64,000 nt of DNA from Cheiracanthium punctorium (GCA_038373885.1 JAWZYV010012253.1:124001-188000), one strand, 5' to 3'; counted from the first letter of the stretch, positions 47,005 through 59,368 are shown. Notes: generated by a model not told the origin, from the letters alone. Translations and numbers: made by a program.

Positions 47005-47215
47005 ACCGTTTTTCTTAACAAAATCTTGTTGATCCAACAAAAAATTCGTGGCGTTATTTTCGCCAAATAATTCAGTTTAATGAGCGAAATATTTTGTTGA
47101 AATTTTAGTGCATCACCAAAGTATAATTTGTTGAATGGACGAAAATTTTGCTGATTCCACAAAAGTATTCAGTTAAAATAACTCCAAGAAAATGTTGTTG
47201 AACTCAATGAAACAT
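47005..47215. repeat. Degenerate TTTTGTTGAA repeat related to 24740-24905
   Basis: It contains ACAAAATCTTGTTGATCCAA, AATATTTTGTTGAAAT, AATTTGTTGAAT and AATGTTGTTGAACTC blocks in the style of the fold-back element at 24.7 kb. Boundaries are uncertain. Confidence 0.4.
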
Positions 47216-48822
47216 TTCTTTTCTTGTAATATAAATGTAAAATAATTTGTTTTGCCTGTTCTCATAGTAGTGTCACGCTACTTTCTCTCACGTGCAACGT
47301 ATTTAAATCTAACATAATCATATTTAATTTCGATCGACCCTCAGCAGTGGAGCAAATTTTGCAGGCAAAATTCTTCTTATTTTGGGATGACCATATTTTT
47401 CACAATAAGCGTTGCCAGTTATACATATGTTTAAAAAAACATTCAAGTAGTTTTTTCTGTTGAAACTACTGCGGTATACAGTACCGTAAACATAGTATTA
47501 CTTATCGGTAAGTTAGTTGTAACGCGCTTCTCGAAAAATGATGAATATACGGAAACTTATCTTCATTAAATGCTTATTAACAAGATATATGGTGCTTTAA
47601 TCCATATTTTCCTCACAAATCTACTTTTACTAGTATTAGTACGTATCGTCGTTCTTCTCCCTGAAACACTCAATTTAAATATTTAAACCTCCCATGGTTG
47701 AATAGAAGAACATATTTATTTTAATCTAAGGGTAAATATTAAATTTGTAGTCTCGAAGACTGTTTAGAATCGCACGAATTGCGAATAGACGTAAATTGGG
47801 TGGCAGAGTTTATCAATCTCCCCCATTTTTTAAATTTATAATGTCATGTTTTTGACTGCCGCAAAAGAAATCTCGAGTAGTAAACTGAGCTCACTTAGTT
47901 CACCCAATTCGTTTTTTAACGGAGTAATATTAAAAAAACAATGACGTAAAAAAAATTAAATAAAAAAATTCTGCACATAGGACCTTTATGAACGGCCGTA
48001 ATCCTAGTTAAAACAGAAAATATTGGGGGTGGGGGGGGGGGTGCCTCTAATTTTTTCTGACGTGTCAATTATTTATACAAACAAAGCATGTACCAATTGT
48101 TCACAATATCAAAACGGCTAAATGAAACAATAATTCAAAACATAATATAAAACGGGAGTTAAGCATTGAGTTAAACATTCAAATGTAATTAATTCAATAT
48201 GTGCTATTTAAATAAAGTTATTTTTCTTCTTCAGGAGAGAATGGCATCAAATGAAATCAAATTTAGAACGCAGACCTACTTATTTCTCGAAACATACTTA
48301 TTTTGACTTTTGAGGTGCTTTAAAAAAAAAAAAAAGTTTCACATTTTAATAAAGTATGGTATACAACAGCTAATTTTTTCTAAAATTTGTTAACTGTAAT
48401 TAAATAAATTACAATGTACATAATTTGTTGTACTACAGAAATTTATACACATATTAGCTTTATAAGCCTACCAAGTTCTGATCCAGTGCAGCATTAAAAA
48501 TGAAATTTTATTTAAATACAGATTAATGTTTTTAGAAACTCAAATAATATTATTAGTGCTTACTACTACTAAAATAATGTGCGTTTACAAGTCTCAATTA
48601 AAATTTAACGTACTTTTTTTATTTAACTTATATTGTTCAACATACAGCTATACAAAGTGAAATAACCTTAAAATGATCAAATGAATCCAAACAAAGAAAA
48701 AACACAGTTAACAAGTTCTTTTCACAAAATAATGGACTTTTATTTACATTTACAGATTTATTCGGGGGGGGGGGGGGGGAAAGAGGAACAAGCAGTATTC
48801 AGTTCATCTGAAATTAATTTTA
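47216..48822. other. Mostly unannotated; repeat at 47433-47580
   Basis: 47433-47580 matches 5975-6110. A G homopolymer lies near 48026 and another near 48765. No gene signature. Confidence 0.5.
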
Positions 48823-49104
<282 letters not shown>

Positions 49105-49216
49105 TCTATATAAATAAAATTAGACTTTTGTCTGTACATTTCTTGGAATTCAAAAATTTTGCGATTTCTATCCGTTTCAAGCACCCGGGAATCCGATGCG
49201 ACCCTCAAAAAAAAGT

Positions 49217-49270
49217 TTGTCTGTCTGTCATTCTGTCATTCTGTCCTTCTGTCATTCTGTCATTCTGTCC
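49217..49270. repeat. ATTCTGTC short tandem repeat
   Basis: Six or so units of (CTGTCATT)/(CTGTCCTT) just inside the Helitron-like 5' end. Confidence 0.9.
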
Positions 49271-49288
49271 GTGACGCTTTTTTTGTTT

Positions 49289-51030
49289 AAGCATCACGTA
49301 AAAACGGCTGAAGCGAATGATATGAAATTGGGTGTCATGATAGGTGGTCACTCAACTTAAAACATAGGCGTCGAATTTTAAAAAAATATTGATTAGATTT
49401 TCAGATTTTGCGAAAATCGTTTCAAACTGCGTTAATTTGTGTTCAAGCATCACGTAAAAACGACTGAAGCGAATGATATGAAATTGGGTGTCATGATAGG
49501 TAGTCATTCAACTTAAAACATAGGCGTCGAATTTTTAAAAAATCTTGATTAGATTTTCAGATTTTGCGAAAATCGTTTCAAACTGCGTAAATTTGTGTTC
49601 AAGCATCACGTAAAAACGACTGAAGCGAATGATATGAAATTGGGTGTTATGATAGGTGGTCACTCAACTTAAAACATAGGCGTCGAATTTTTAAAAAATC
49701 TTGATTGGATTTTGAGATTTTGCGAAAATCCTTTCAAGCTGAGTAAATTTGTATTCAAGCATCACGTAAAAACGACTGAAGCGAATGATATGAAATTAGG
49801 TGTCATGATAGGTGGTCACTCAACTTAAAACATAGGCGTCGAATTAAAAAAAATCTTGATTAGATTTTGAGATTTTGCGAAAATTGTTTCACACTGCGTA
49901 TTGTGTTCGCACATCACGTAATACCTGCAAAGGTGAAAAAATGGTATTTGGTGAAATGATATGTGGTCACCTAAAACTATAAGCATCTAAAAAAAACCGA
50001 TCAGATTTTGGGATTTTGCGAAAATCGTTTCAAACTGAGTGAAATTTTGTTCACACATTACGTAATAACGACTAAAGCGAATGATATGAAATTTGGTCAC
50101 ATGATAGGTTGTTGTTCAACATAAAGTATAGGTGTCCAATTTTTTAAACTTTTTATTAGATTTTGAGATTTTGTGAAAATTCTCCCAAAATGCGGTTATA
50201 TTTTTTCAAGCATCGCGTAATAACGACTAATACGAAATTTGGTGATATGATAGGTAGTTGCTAATCTTAATTTATAGGTGTTGAATTTTTAAAATATTTT
50301 GATTACATTTTGAGATTTTGTGAAAATCATTTAAAAATGCTAAAATGTTTGTTCCAGCATCACGAAATAAAGACAGCAGGGAATGAAACAAAATTGCATA
50401 GCTGCCAATCTTCCAACAACAAAATAAGGAACACAGCACGTGGTCATAAAATCAGAAATAAGGAACACAGTGCGTGGTCATGAAATGTATGATTAAATAT
50501 ACAATTAAAAATTTTACATTAACAAAATTAAATTATGTGTAGAGAGATGATGTGCTATATAATCATTAATTTATAAAAATAAAATATACTTAACTTGGCT
50601 CAATTACTACAATAGACTTAAGTTTTTAATGAAATGAAAGAATAATAAGATAAATGTCATTCAATTAAATTTATTGACTTATTTACAAGGACAAATGCTT
50701 TACCAAAAGTTAAAATGTACACGATTTTCCTTTTTTCTTTTAATTTTTAAAAATCCTTCCACAGAAGCTGAAAAACGGAACATTTTGGCCTAAAAACGTA
50801 TTTACGGAACAAAGCTCAAAATACGGAACAAATCTGTATAAAACGGAACACTTGGCAGCTATGAAATTGGGTGACATGATAGGTTGTCACTCAACTTAAA
50901 TTCTAGGCTTCTAATTTTTCAAAAATGTTGATTAGATTTTGAGATTTTGCGAAAATTATTTGAATATGTGTAAATATTCATTCGCGCATCCCATAATTAC
51001 GACTAAAGCGAATGAAATGATATTACTTAG
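49289..51030. repeat. Minisatellite of about 156-bp units, 8-9 copies
   Basis: Units start AAGCATCACGTAAAAACGAC at 49289, 49445, 49601 and 49757 (exact 156-bp spacing), then near 49909, 50053, 50208 and 50355 with increasing divergence and 145-153 bp lengths. Each has GAATGATATGAAATTGGGTG, CACTCAACTTAAAACATAGG and GATTTTGCGAAAATCGTTTC. The last unit is split by a 467-bp MITE and resumes at 50864. Left units are most alike, so recent amplification was at the left. Confidence 0.95.
50397..50863. mobile_element. MITE with CATAGCTGCCAA ends in the minisatellite, TSD AAATTG
   Basis: The ends are CATAGCTGCCAA and TTGGCAGCTATG. AAATTG lies on both sides (50391-50396 and 50864-50869); joining across the MITE restores the expected AAATTGGGTG of the 156-bp unit. 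Inside, AAATAAGGAACACAG..CGTGGTCAT is repeated in tandem, and ACGGAACA recurs near the right end. The first 12 bases resemble the Harbinger-type MITE at 7502, but the flanking duplication differs. Confidence 0.85.
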
Positions 51031-51201
51031 TTACTCTCTAACCTGTAATATTTTAACAATACATAAAAATTATAATTGCGCTTTCTTTACTTTGGCAACT
51101 TACTACATCCATTCTGTGTACTCCAACAATGCTGACGAAAGTTCTTGCTTTTAGAAATTTGCATTCAGTACTAACCTGTCAACGACGTGTACTTCAGCTA
51201 G

Positions 51202-51234
51202 TATATATATATATACATATATAAATATATATAC

Positions 51235-51302
<68 letters not shown>

Positions 51303-51330
51303 ACATTTATATATATATACATTTGTAATT
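51202..51330. repeat. TA microsatellite, right block
   Basis: (TA)n with TACATA variants, the continuation of 48823-49104 beyond the Helitron-like element. Confidence 0.95.
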
Positions 51331-52289
51331 ATACACCTGAATGTTGAACTACACGCATAAACCAAATAAATGGCTGAAAGGTCAATAAAACTTCTTGTCA
51401 TGCCAATTTGTAAAGAATAGGCATTAAAAATAAAATGATTCCCAATTTATTTCAAGTAAGGATTAAAGGTATGAAAAATAAACATTTTGCATTGAAAGGG
51501 AGATACCACGTAATATCCCCTTGTTACCGAAACACCATGCCATCATCTATTCACGGGCTGTCATTTTTTGTGTTTGGATGAGTAGTTGTTAGACGACTAG
51601 AGTTGATTACTGTCCCCCCCCCCAATAATAACACATCATGTGCATATTTTCTACCAATCAAATCACAATGATATCCCTACGCCATTCGTGCATGATTCGA
51701 TTCTACAATTTTCGCTTCTGTTCTAATTCTGGTGACAGAAAACAACTCCAGAACATAAACGACTCTCTTCTTGTCCCTGGTGGGCGAAAGAGAGAAAAAG
51801 GAACCCGTTTGCGAGGACGACATCTGAATACCAGATTGCGACTGCTGCAGTTTTTCAACGAAGGCGGAGAAGAAAAATGGAATAGGATTTTTATAACAAC
51901 GAGAAATGGAGAGTGATCTAGTTTTCATTACAGTCTTGCAGAATGTTGGTTTGTTATGGTAATGTTAGGCTGTTATTATGGTAATAATCGATAGCAATAA
52001 CAAGATGATAAAGAAAATTTTCCACGTCTTTCTGAGCATTCATGTCAGAAGAATGGATGAGTTCGAGGCCAAACATTCTTATTCACAAGTGTGTTGTTTG
52101 TTGAAAAGCAGAAATAAGAAAATATCATTTGACCACAGAACTTGAGTTCTATGAACTTTTGTGTTAATGTCTTTCTGCTGATGTGCATGAAGGAGAATGG
52201 AAATCCGACATTCTCTGTCATCCCTTGCTTCCAAAGAAGAAAGTTGGAGTCTAAAATTTAGGCAACTAGTCGGACAATTGACCATGAAA
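51331..52289. other. Unannotated stretch
   Basis: A slightly GC-richer patch at 51700-51910 is open on both strands but has no recognisable motif. Confidence 0.45.
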
Positions 52290-52297
52290 CAAAAAAC

Positions 52298-53481
52298 TAG
52301 AGATGTGGCGGATATCCGTATCCGTATTCGAAGAAGAAACAGGTCCGTATCTATATCCGTATCCGTCTGAAGAAAAATACATTATCCGGATCCGGATCTG
52401 TTCTTTTATCAGTGGATCTTCCGCGGATCTTTTAATGGCCTTTATGGATATGCCAGACATAAAAAATATTAAATTATTCAATTATATAAATTCATTTTTT
52501 AATTACACACAAATCTTATAGCTTAAAACTTAATAATTACTGTTTTATATTTTAAAGTGAATCTTCTCCTTTAGCACAAAAATCCCTGGCTTAAATTAGT
52601 ATTGGTATAACAAAGTTATCAGCATGTATTTACTACTGGCATAAGTTGGTAAGTTTTTCGAATATTTCTACGTGGTGAGTTTCATTTACCCCCAAACACT
52701 AAAGGGCTTCATCTCTAATTTTTGCTACAGAAAGTGTAATTTTTATGAAATATTTCTAGGGGGACTTACCCCAGGGGAGCTGGATAGTAGTCACACAAGA
52801 ATTGGTGGCTGGCATTTTAAGTCGAAAACCCAAATACTGTCGACGGTCAGTTCACTCTGAATCTGAATCTTGGTTAATTTATCGTATTTACCCATAATTA
52901 TCCCTGATTTTTAATGTTACCGTACAAGAACATCATGATGTTAGTATACAATATTTTTCTGAAAGTTTCTTAACCGGAAGAGGTTTATTGCTTATTACAC
53001 TCTAACACAGCTTGTGAAGAGACATCCTAAATATTCTCTAGGGACTGGCATAGTTAGTAGTCGTATTTATGTACTAAAACCACATAGTTTTTTAAACTAC
53101 TGGCTTAATAAGATAACAAGAGGTTCTGTAGATTTGAAAAACTACTTTGTTTGGTAGTAGCGTTTCGGTAATTTAATACTCATAAAACCCTGTTAAGATT
53201 ATTAAAAATGTGATTTTAGCCGCTATATTACTTTTTCAATCCATGCATTACACAGGATCTGAAAATTATCACTGCGACAGATTATTTCGCACACTAAGTA
53301 TAAAATTATCACTTCAAGATGATGCATACCTCAAAATAATTCCAAACAAAAATATCCGTAACAGCGGATATGATAAGAAATGATCCGTTTTCATATGCGT
53401 ATTCGTGAATATAAAAATAAGTTATCCGTTTCCAAATCCGTATCCGCGGATTTAATTTTTTAACGATTCGACACACCTTTA
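52298..53481. mobile_element. hAT element with ATCCG-rich ends, TSD CAAAAAA(C/T)
   Basis: The left end is TAGAGATGTGGCGGAT, and the right end reads, inverted, TAAAGGTGTGTCGAAT. The flanks CAAAAAAC (52290-52297) and CAAAAAAT (53482-53489) match at 7 of 8. Both subterminal regions carry repeated ATCCGTATCCG/GCGGAT motifs (52308-52440 and 53350-53455), candidate transposase-binding sites. It is 1184 bp with no transposase recognised. Confidence 0.78.
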
Positions 53482-53489
53482 CAAAAAAT

Positions 53490-54144
53490 TGTATTTTTTT
53501 CGGAAACAACGGTGAGTTTAAAAAGAGTGATCAGCACATTCATTAAAAATCTATAGCCTAAAAAACAAATAAGAAACTGATTATTCTTTTTTTTTTTTTA
53601 AGGTCAGCGGGATTCATAGCTGGTAATCGAAATAACTGGGATTCCTTTAACTGGTAATTTTGAAAATAATGTGTTACACAAGGCAGCGAAGTTCCGTGTA
53701 GCTGGCTGTGACTTTCAACCGATAAGTTGTAAAGCTGGTGTCAATAAGCGATGTCGCCAATATTTAGCAAGAAACCGCCAAACCCCATGCTTTTCTATGA
53801 TAAACTCAAAAATCCCAATCTCGCGTTCCAGTTAACCAATTTTCATGCAACAAAATGCGAAATTTAATTATTCGACGCGTAGAATACAAATTTTCACCGA
53901 AATGTAACACTTGAAGTGCATAGATCACCAGGTCCTCTGGAAATGGTAGACGGGCGAAGTGTGAAGGTCCCACGTTTGGGTCCCATCGCGCGTCCGTCGA
54001 TCTAATCGTTCGGAGTTTTCCGTGGTTTTCTTCAAAACTTAGCGTAAATATGTGTTAGTACCCCTTAGAAAGACCACCCCACCCCACCCCTCGGCCTAGA
54101 GCTCACGCGTAGCTAATCGGCCGTAGCTAATCCCGCAAACAAAA
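53490..54144. other. Unannotated stretch, GC-richer at 53930-54110
   Basis: The patch with GGTAGACGGGCGAAGTGTGA and GGTCCCACGTTTGGGTCCC could be a decayed SINE, but no clear A or B box is present. Confidence 0.4.
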
Positions 54145-54152
54145 CAGATCAC

Positions 54153-54584
54153 AAGGTCCCAATTTTCCATTAGCCTCAGTAGGCCCAGGCTTAGGGCCCT
54201 CCAAATTAAAATCCAGATTCAATTTTTCTTAATTTTATCTTTTTTAATAGCAGATTTTTATATATCCTTTCAAAACTTTTTAAACAATATTTTAAACAAG
54301 TTGCCTATCTGCTCGATGACTGATTGGCATTTATAACCAGGGGTTGGAAAAAGTTTTTCTTGGGTATTTTATGTACAGCTTGAATTTGTTTGTTAAATTC
54401 ATCATGAAATATAATAGACGACTGTACTTTTGGAAAAAAATAAAGGCGTAGACTTTCAACTGAGGGGCACAGCCAGAAAATAATTTACCTTTGGAAATTT
54501 CATGCTGCCTACATCAGTGCTAGGGGGGGGGGGGCACCATCCCGAGTTGTGCCTAGAGTCAAGAATTTTCTAAATCGGGCCCTA
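54153..54584. mobile_element. hAT MITE family C, TSD CAGATCAC
   Basis: It runs from AAGGTCCCAATTTTCCATTA to CTAAATCGGGCCCTA. Exact 8-bp duplications CAGATCAC lie at 54145-54152 and 54585-54592. It shares its left (TTTTCCATTAG-CC...TAGGCCCAGGCTTAGGG) and right (AGTCAAGAATTTTCTAAA) ends with 56202-56504 but has a longer interior. It is 432 bp and non-coding. Confidence 0.9.
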
Positions 54585-54592
54585 CAGATCAC

Positions 54593-55634
54593 TCCAAAAT
54601 TTCGTAACATCTAAAGATGGATGGTAAATGATACCATCAAATCAGCCGTTTGAATTAAGTTTAGTATATAAACCAAGTAGAAACAGTTCTGAGATATACC
54701 AGTCTTTACAATCACGTAAATAATCACGTAGCAATCACGTAAACAATCACTCCCATCTGTAAACTTTCTGTGTTTTATAACCTACACGATTTTACTACAT
54801 AGATTTCAGAAAACAACTTACTTCATTTTTTATCTAATTTTGGATTAATTTTACTCTCCACTTCCTCAAATGTAGAACAGATCTTTCTGCCTGCTTCCGT
54901 ATAAACAAATCAATCTGCAACATATCGCTGGAGTCATTCTATGGATCTGATTCTAAAAGATGATTTTGTGAATGTCCCTCATATACTTTATGCGACCGAA
55001 AGCCTAACACAAGCTATGCATACTAACATTTGATTCCAAAGTTTCTTTGTTTGGATGAGCCTGTTAAGAACCGCGCCCCAGTCTCATTATCTATTCCTAC
55101 ACACTCCAAACAATTGGCGACTGGTGTTTTCTAAACCGGACTCATCCTGTTGAAGGTGCACCTTCGGATGCAACCCGGAACATATGCACATCCCTTCATC
55201 TCAAGAATTAAATCAGAATGAAAACAAAACAATGCCATTTCAAGGCTGAATCCTCTCCGCACAGATTCCATTTACGTCTGACATCCAGCCCTTGGTGTGT
55301 CATGTTTGCCGCTCAGTTACTTTAAAATTAGTCGCCGATTCATTTGGCTATTAATTTATTGCAGGATTAACGTAATTTTACTTCTTTGCTAATTCTGATG
55401 GGAGTGAACTTAAGGTCTTTAAATTTCGTGTTTCTGAATCAAGCAACAAGAATATTCCATGTCTTCTATTTAGCTTGAAACAGTGCCGCAAATTAAAGCA
55501 TTTCTTCAGCTGATTTTGTTCATCTGCAACTTCTTTAACGGAGATGCCTTCATTTCAAACAATTGAACATTACAAAATTAGTGTTTTCAAATTACCGCAG
55601 GATATTTGCAGCGATCTTCTTAAAGTTCTATTCC
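54593..55634. other. Unannotated stretch
   Basis: AATCACGTAA is repeated three times near 54711-54750. Otherwise no signature. Confidence 0.5.
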
Positions 55635-55642
55635 CTTAAAGT

Positions 55643-55814
55643 CAGGGGCGTAGCCACGGGGGGGGGTTAGGGGGGTCATAACCCCCCCATGGGGAATTTT
55701 TTGCCATGCAAAATGTATATTCTTCACTACATTATTACACACACGTATACATATATATGAGTTGTAGTAGTCGTAACCCCCCCCCCACATGAAAAATTTC
55801 TGGCTACGCCCCTG
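55643..55814. mobile_element. hAT MITE family B, second copy
   Basis: The ends are CAGGGGCGTAGCCA and TGGCTACGCCCCTG. The flanks CTTAAAGT and CTTAATGA are a decayed 8-bp duplication (CTTAA shared). The body matches 7328-7481 and 62717-62885. It is 172 bp. Confidence 0.88.
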
Positions 55815-55822
55815 CTTAATGA

Positions 55823-56193
55823 GTGATAGCAAAATAGTGAAAAAATTTTAGGTTTATAACAAAGGATGATTTTTAAAAAATCGCGCAGTTTCAGAAAAGT
55901 TTTTAAAATATGCAAGAACACTCAGATTATCTCTCGGCAAGCGGTATTTGCTCTATTACAAAATAAATAAATAAATAAATAAAAAGGTAAGAGAATCGGA
56001 CACACTTTCAGATTTTAAATACGCACTAAAGTGCCATATATTAAAAGCGTATCATAATCCCTCATCTTCCTCATTTTCTTCTCTTATTCCCTTAAACTGG
56101 AGAGTGTATCATTATTCATGAGTGTGCCTGCCATATTTTTATCCCTTGTTTCATGAAACACATATTCGGAATTGAAATCTATATTAAAGTTGC
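55823..56193. other. Unannotated stretch with an (AAAT)n tract
   Basis: (AAAT)n near 55962-55983. Nothing else recognised. Confidence 0.5.
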
Positions 56194-56201
56194 CTACTAA
56201 C

Positions 56202-56504
56202 CAGGACCTGATTTTCCATTAGGCCCATTAGGCTTGGGCCTAAACAAAATCCCAATTCAATTTTTTTTAAACCTTTTTTAGCAGATTTTTATGTATCCTT
56301 TCAAATTTTTACAAACAATTTTTTAAAAGCCAGTCTGCTTTATAACAGCATATATAAGAGAGGCGCAGTTGCGTGCGTACAGTCTTCCAGACCTATTGTC
56401 ACATTTAAAGTTTGCTTTGGAAATTTCACGCTGCGTACATTAGTGTTAGGGGGCCACCATCCCAACTTACGCCCGTAGTCAAGAATTTTCTAAATTGGGC
56501 ACTG
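56202..56504. mobile_element. hAT MITE family C, TSD CTACTAAC
   Basis: It runs from CAGGACCTGATTTTCC to CTAAATTGGGCACTG. Exact 8-bp duplications CTACTAAC lie at 56194-56201 and 56505-56512. It is 303 bp and non-coding, the same family as 54153-54584 and the fragment at 26216. Confidence 0.93.
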
Positions 56505-56512
56505 CTACTAAC

Positions 56513-57439
56513 ACTATTTTACAATATTCGGCAGGCATATTTTGACTAATACTTTCCTCAGCAAACTTGGCGATCAATTATCAAAAATTGCAAACCTTGT
56601 GCGACTTTCAAAATTTTAATCTCGCCCCCCCCCCTCACCTCTGCATTACCTGACAAGCATATTTGAAAAGATCTTCACCGTGACAGTTCATGTCTACAAA
56701 ACCTGTCTACAAATCATGTCGACAAAAACCTGGGACTGAACAAAATAGTACGCAAGCGCGAAAAAAGAAAAAAAAACCAATGTGCGTAATAAAACACACA
56801 GAAATTTTTTAACGCAATATTTTGTTAAACGTATTTACCCTTAGCAAAATTTGCAATTTCGCATTTTGAAAGTTTTATGACGAATGTACATTCATCGTCT
56901 ATTTAGTGTACATAAATACAGCTTATGAAGAAATTCTGAATTCCACGGTAAGAAAGAAAGCTTACTGTGAGACACACAATATGTCGGCTATACCAACTTC
57001 TCTTTTTTTTTTTCCCGAAACAGAGCCCACGGCAAAAATAAGAGCTGATAAAATGCGTTGCCGAAAATGCCTAATAAATAAAGAGGGGCCGGTTGTGTCT
57101 CCGGACAAGGCCATACGCGGACAGACTGAATAATCGCCCTTATTAATGAAATCTTGCTGAGGCAGTTTGGTGGGCCTCAGATGAGCAGAACATCTGGCTG
57201 ATAGACTGACTTGCCAATGATTTCAAACTCATCGCGGATTTATTTTAATGTGTCCGTAGACTTGTCATTATACGTATTGCTGAGTTGGTTTTGGAATTAT
57301 CTTTTTTCGAGAATTCTAAAAGGCATATACACAAAAACAAAACCGCCCGACTAACACGGAAAGACACAATGAAAGTAGTGTAATGGGTACAAAATGCATA
57401 CATTTTAAATATTGCTCTCTATTCTATAAAAAGTAATTC
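56513..57439. other. Unannotated stretch
   Basis: The open frame at 56906-57133 has no recognisable motif. A C homopolymer is near 56626. Confidence 0.5.
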
Positions 57440-58660
57440 CAGCTGTCGCCGCCGCGGTCAAAAGCTTGTCATGCAATCTCCCCCGAAACCCCCCTGTCAT
57501 GCAATCTCCCCCCTGGGGATTTGAGTTGACTACGAAGGTGTCCACGGATTCGGAAAATTCCGGGGAAGCCGGTAAGCTGACTTAAATTTCGAAATTCCAA
57601 TTATTTTAGACGATATTAATAAAAAAACTGAAAAAATAAGCATAATGGTTGCCAGGTTTGGCAATTTTCGCCAGCATAAAATCATTCATGCCTTTGCAAC
57701 AAAGCAATTCCAAGTATGTACAATCGCGTGAAATTGACAAACATGACAGAATTACGCCAATTTTACGCCAAATTAAAAAGTATGTGAAATAAATAAGTCA
57801 AAGTGTGTTACACAAAGTTCACAATTTTCAAATAGTAAGTTCTCTTAGATAACAGGAGTTTAGAATTACCGATTATCGTTTTTCCAAAACAGAATAACTA
57901 ATTGTAACTGATTTAAAAAGCGCCATTTTGGCATCAGGTACATCTGGCAAAAAGCTGTTCTCCAAGCAGGGTGAATCTAAACCGCGTGTTCCAAAATGTT
58001 AGCACCCAGTATCTTGAAAATGAAAAATAATTAAAATGCAGATTATAGTAAAGCCGGTTAGGTTCAGCTTGGGTATTTGCTACCAGTAGAAATATTTGGC
58101 AGCGTTAACTATGCCATTATAGCAGTTATAGTACAGCTTGGATATTTGCCTGGGTGGCGAGATGATATATTTGGTGGTGCTAAATACGCCAATCTGCAAA
58201 GGATTATGTATATGAATGTATGGATAACGGTTTTCCGGTAACCTTACATGAACAGTAATTAACGGTTATGAGCATGTGTAAATCGCCAAATAATGAAAAG
58301 CTGCCATTGGTGACAAGCTATCCTAGCTGTTCCGTAGTTTTTATCAATGAAAACATATGAAGTACTGTTTTCTTAGAACTAATTATTAACTATACATATA
58401 CGTAAGTCGCCAAATTATGAAAAATCGCCATGGGTGGCAAATACGCAAGGTGTTCCATGGGTTTTACACAATTAAAAGAGTGAAATTTAAATTTTTATGT
58501 TCCGAGGAACATGCAAGAACCAAGCAATGTGTAGCTCGATAACATTCTATCTGATCATATCTTTCGGTTTTATCTGTGGAAATTATGCCGTTTTTACGAA
58601 TAAGCCTTAAAGCGAGCGTAGCGTGTCAAGAAGCCTTAGCCTGTAGGTTATTAAAAAAAC
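57440..58660 (-). repeat. Interspersed repeat R1, copy B (inverted)
   Basis: Reverse complement counterpart of 4288-5139 plus 8643-9075, without the 3.5 kb hAT and without the 222-bp insertion. At the R1 junction it has about 110 bp (57907-58010) absent from copy A. A 27-bp segment with GTCATGCAATCTCCCCC is duplicated at 57468-57510. No conserved reading frame. Confidence 0.78.
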
Positions 58661-58810
58661 TAATATATGAATTTAAAAAGGAGTTAGAGGAAAGGAATTT
58701 TACAGGAGCACTTAAAAAAAAAAGTCCAATGAAATTACGGTCTGCGGTCTGGCATTGTTTGAAGTGCGTTAAAAAGAACTTTAATCATTTTCAAATAAAA
58801 TAAAGTAATA

Positions 58811-59366
58811 CAGTGGAACTCCGGTTCAACGTTACCGCATCTAACATTTTCCTGCATATAAAGTTATTTATTATTGGTCTCAAATGCTTTCCTATACATA
58901 TAATACTAAAAATTCCCGGTAATAATGTTACATTTCCCGAATTTAACGTTTTTATCCCCTCCCCCCCTCTCCTCCGTTTTTTACTCAGAAAGTTCAGAGA
59001 GTTTTCACTAAAATAAGTCACAGCAATAGTGAAGGGAAGCAAAAATGGGGACATACAATTCTCACAGTGATTCGTGCAATCCAAGCTGTGAAAGCTTACC
59101 TTTAAAATGCTGATGGTCAAGAGAAAAATTTACAAAAACTCATGTGTATTGAAAATGAAATTTGTAATGCAAACAAGGCGCTAAGTAAAATAGTAGATTT
59201 CTTTACAAAATAATTTTGGAAATAAATCCTAGATTATTGCAATGGAAGAAATGAAGTGTACGTAACTTAAATTGCATTTTATTTAATTATTTTTTTTCCT
59301 ACCCTGATTTAGCCTTTTAGTGTTTCTTTTCGGTTTCTTCAATGACGTTAAATCAGGGTTTCACTA
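58811..59366 (+). mobile_element. Tigger/pogo-like deletion derivative
   Basis: The left end CAGTGGAACTCCGGTTCAACG follows TA, and the right end CGTTAAATCAGGGTTTCACTA precedes TA. Interior AACGTT-rich repeats echo Tigger termini. It carries a transposase C-terminal relic at 59044-59213. It is 556 bp. Confidence 0.75.
59044..59213 (+). pseudogene. Tigger-like transposase C-terminal relic
   Basis: One frame reads TILTVIRAIQAVKAYL, a stop, then NADGQEKNLQKLMCIENEI and ends NKALSKIVDFFTK-stop. Tigger/jerky-type transposases typically end with a short basic tail such as KQT-K-ITDFF-K (from memory), so the terminal K-IVDFFTK fits. The DDE domain is gone and an in-frame stop is present. The enclosing CAGTGGAAC ends support the call. 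Confidence 0.6.
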
Positions 59367-59368
59367 TA

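Larger units (their letters stand above)
49105..51201 (+). mobile_element. Non-autonomous Helitron-like element in a TA microsatellite
   Basis: It begins TCTATATAAATAAAATTAGA and ends GTGTACTTCAGCTAG, with A before TC and T after CTAG and no TSD. TC...CTRR ends and insertion between A and T are Helitron hallmarks. The stretch CTGTCAACGACGTGTAC just before CTAG may be a weakened terminal hairpin. No Rep/helicase is encoded. The body is a tandem array (49289-51030) preceded by (ATTCTGTC)n at 49217-49270. Confidence 0.68.

Noticed and set aside
49289..51030. CRISPR-like regular array
   Set aside because: Whole 156-bp units are repeated without unique spacers, in eukaryotic DNA; it is a minisatellite.
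51198..51401. Minus-strand frame at the right TA block
   Set aside because: It is mainly a microsatellite translation.
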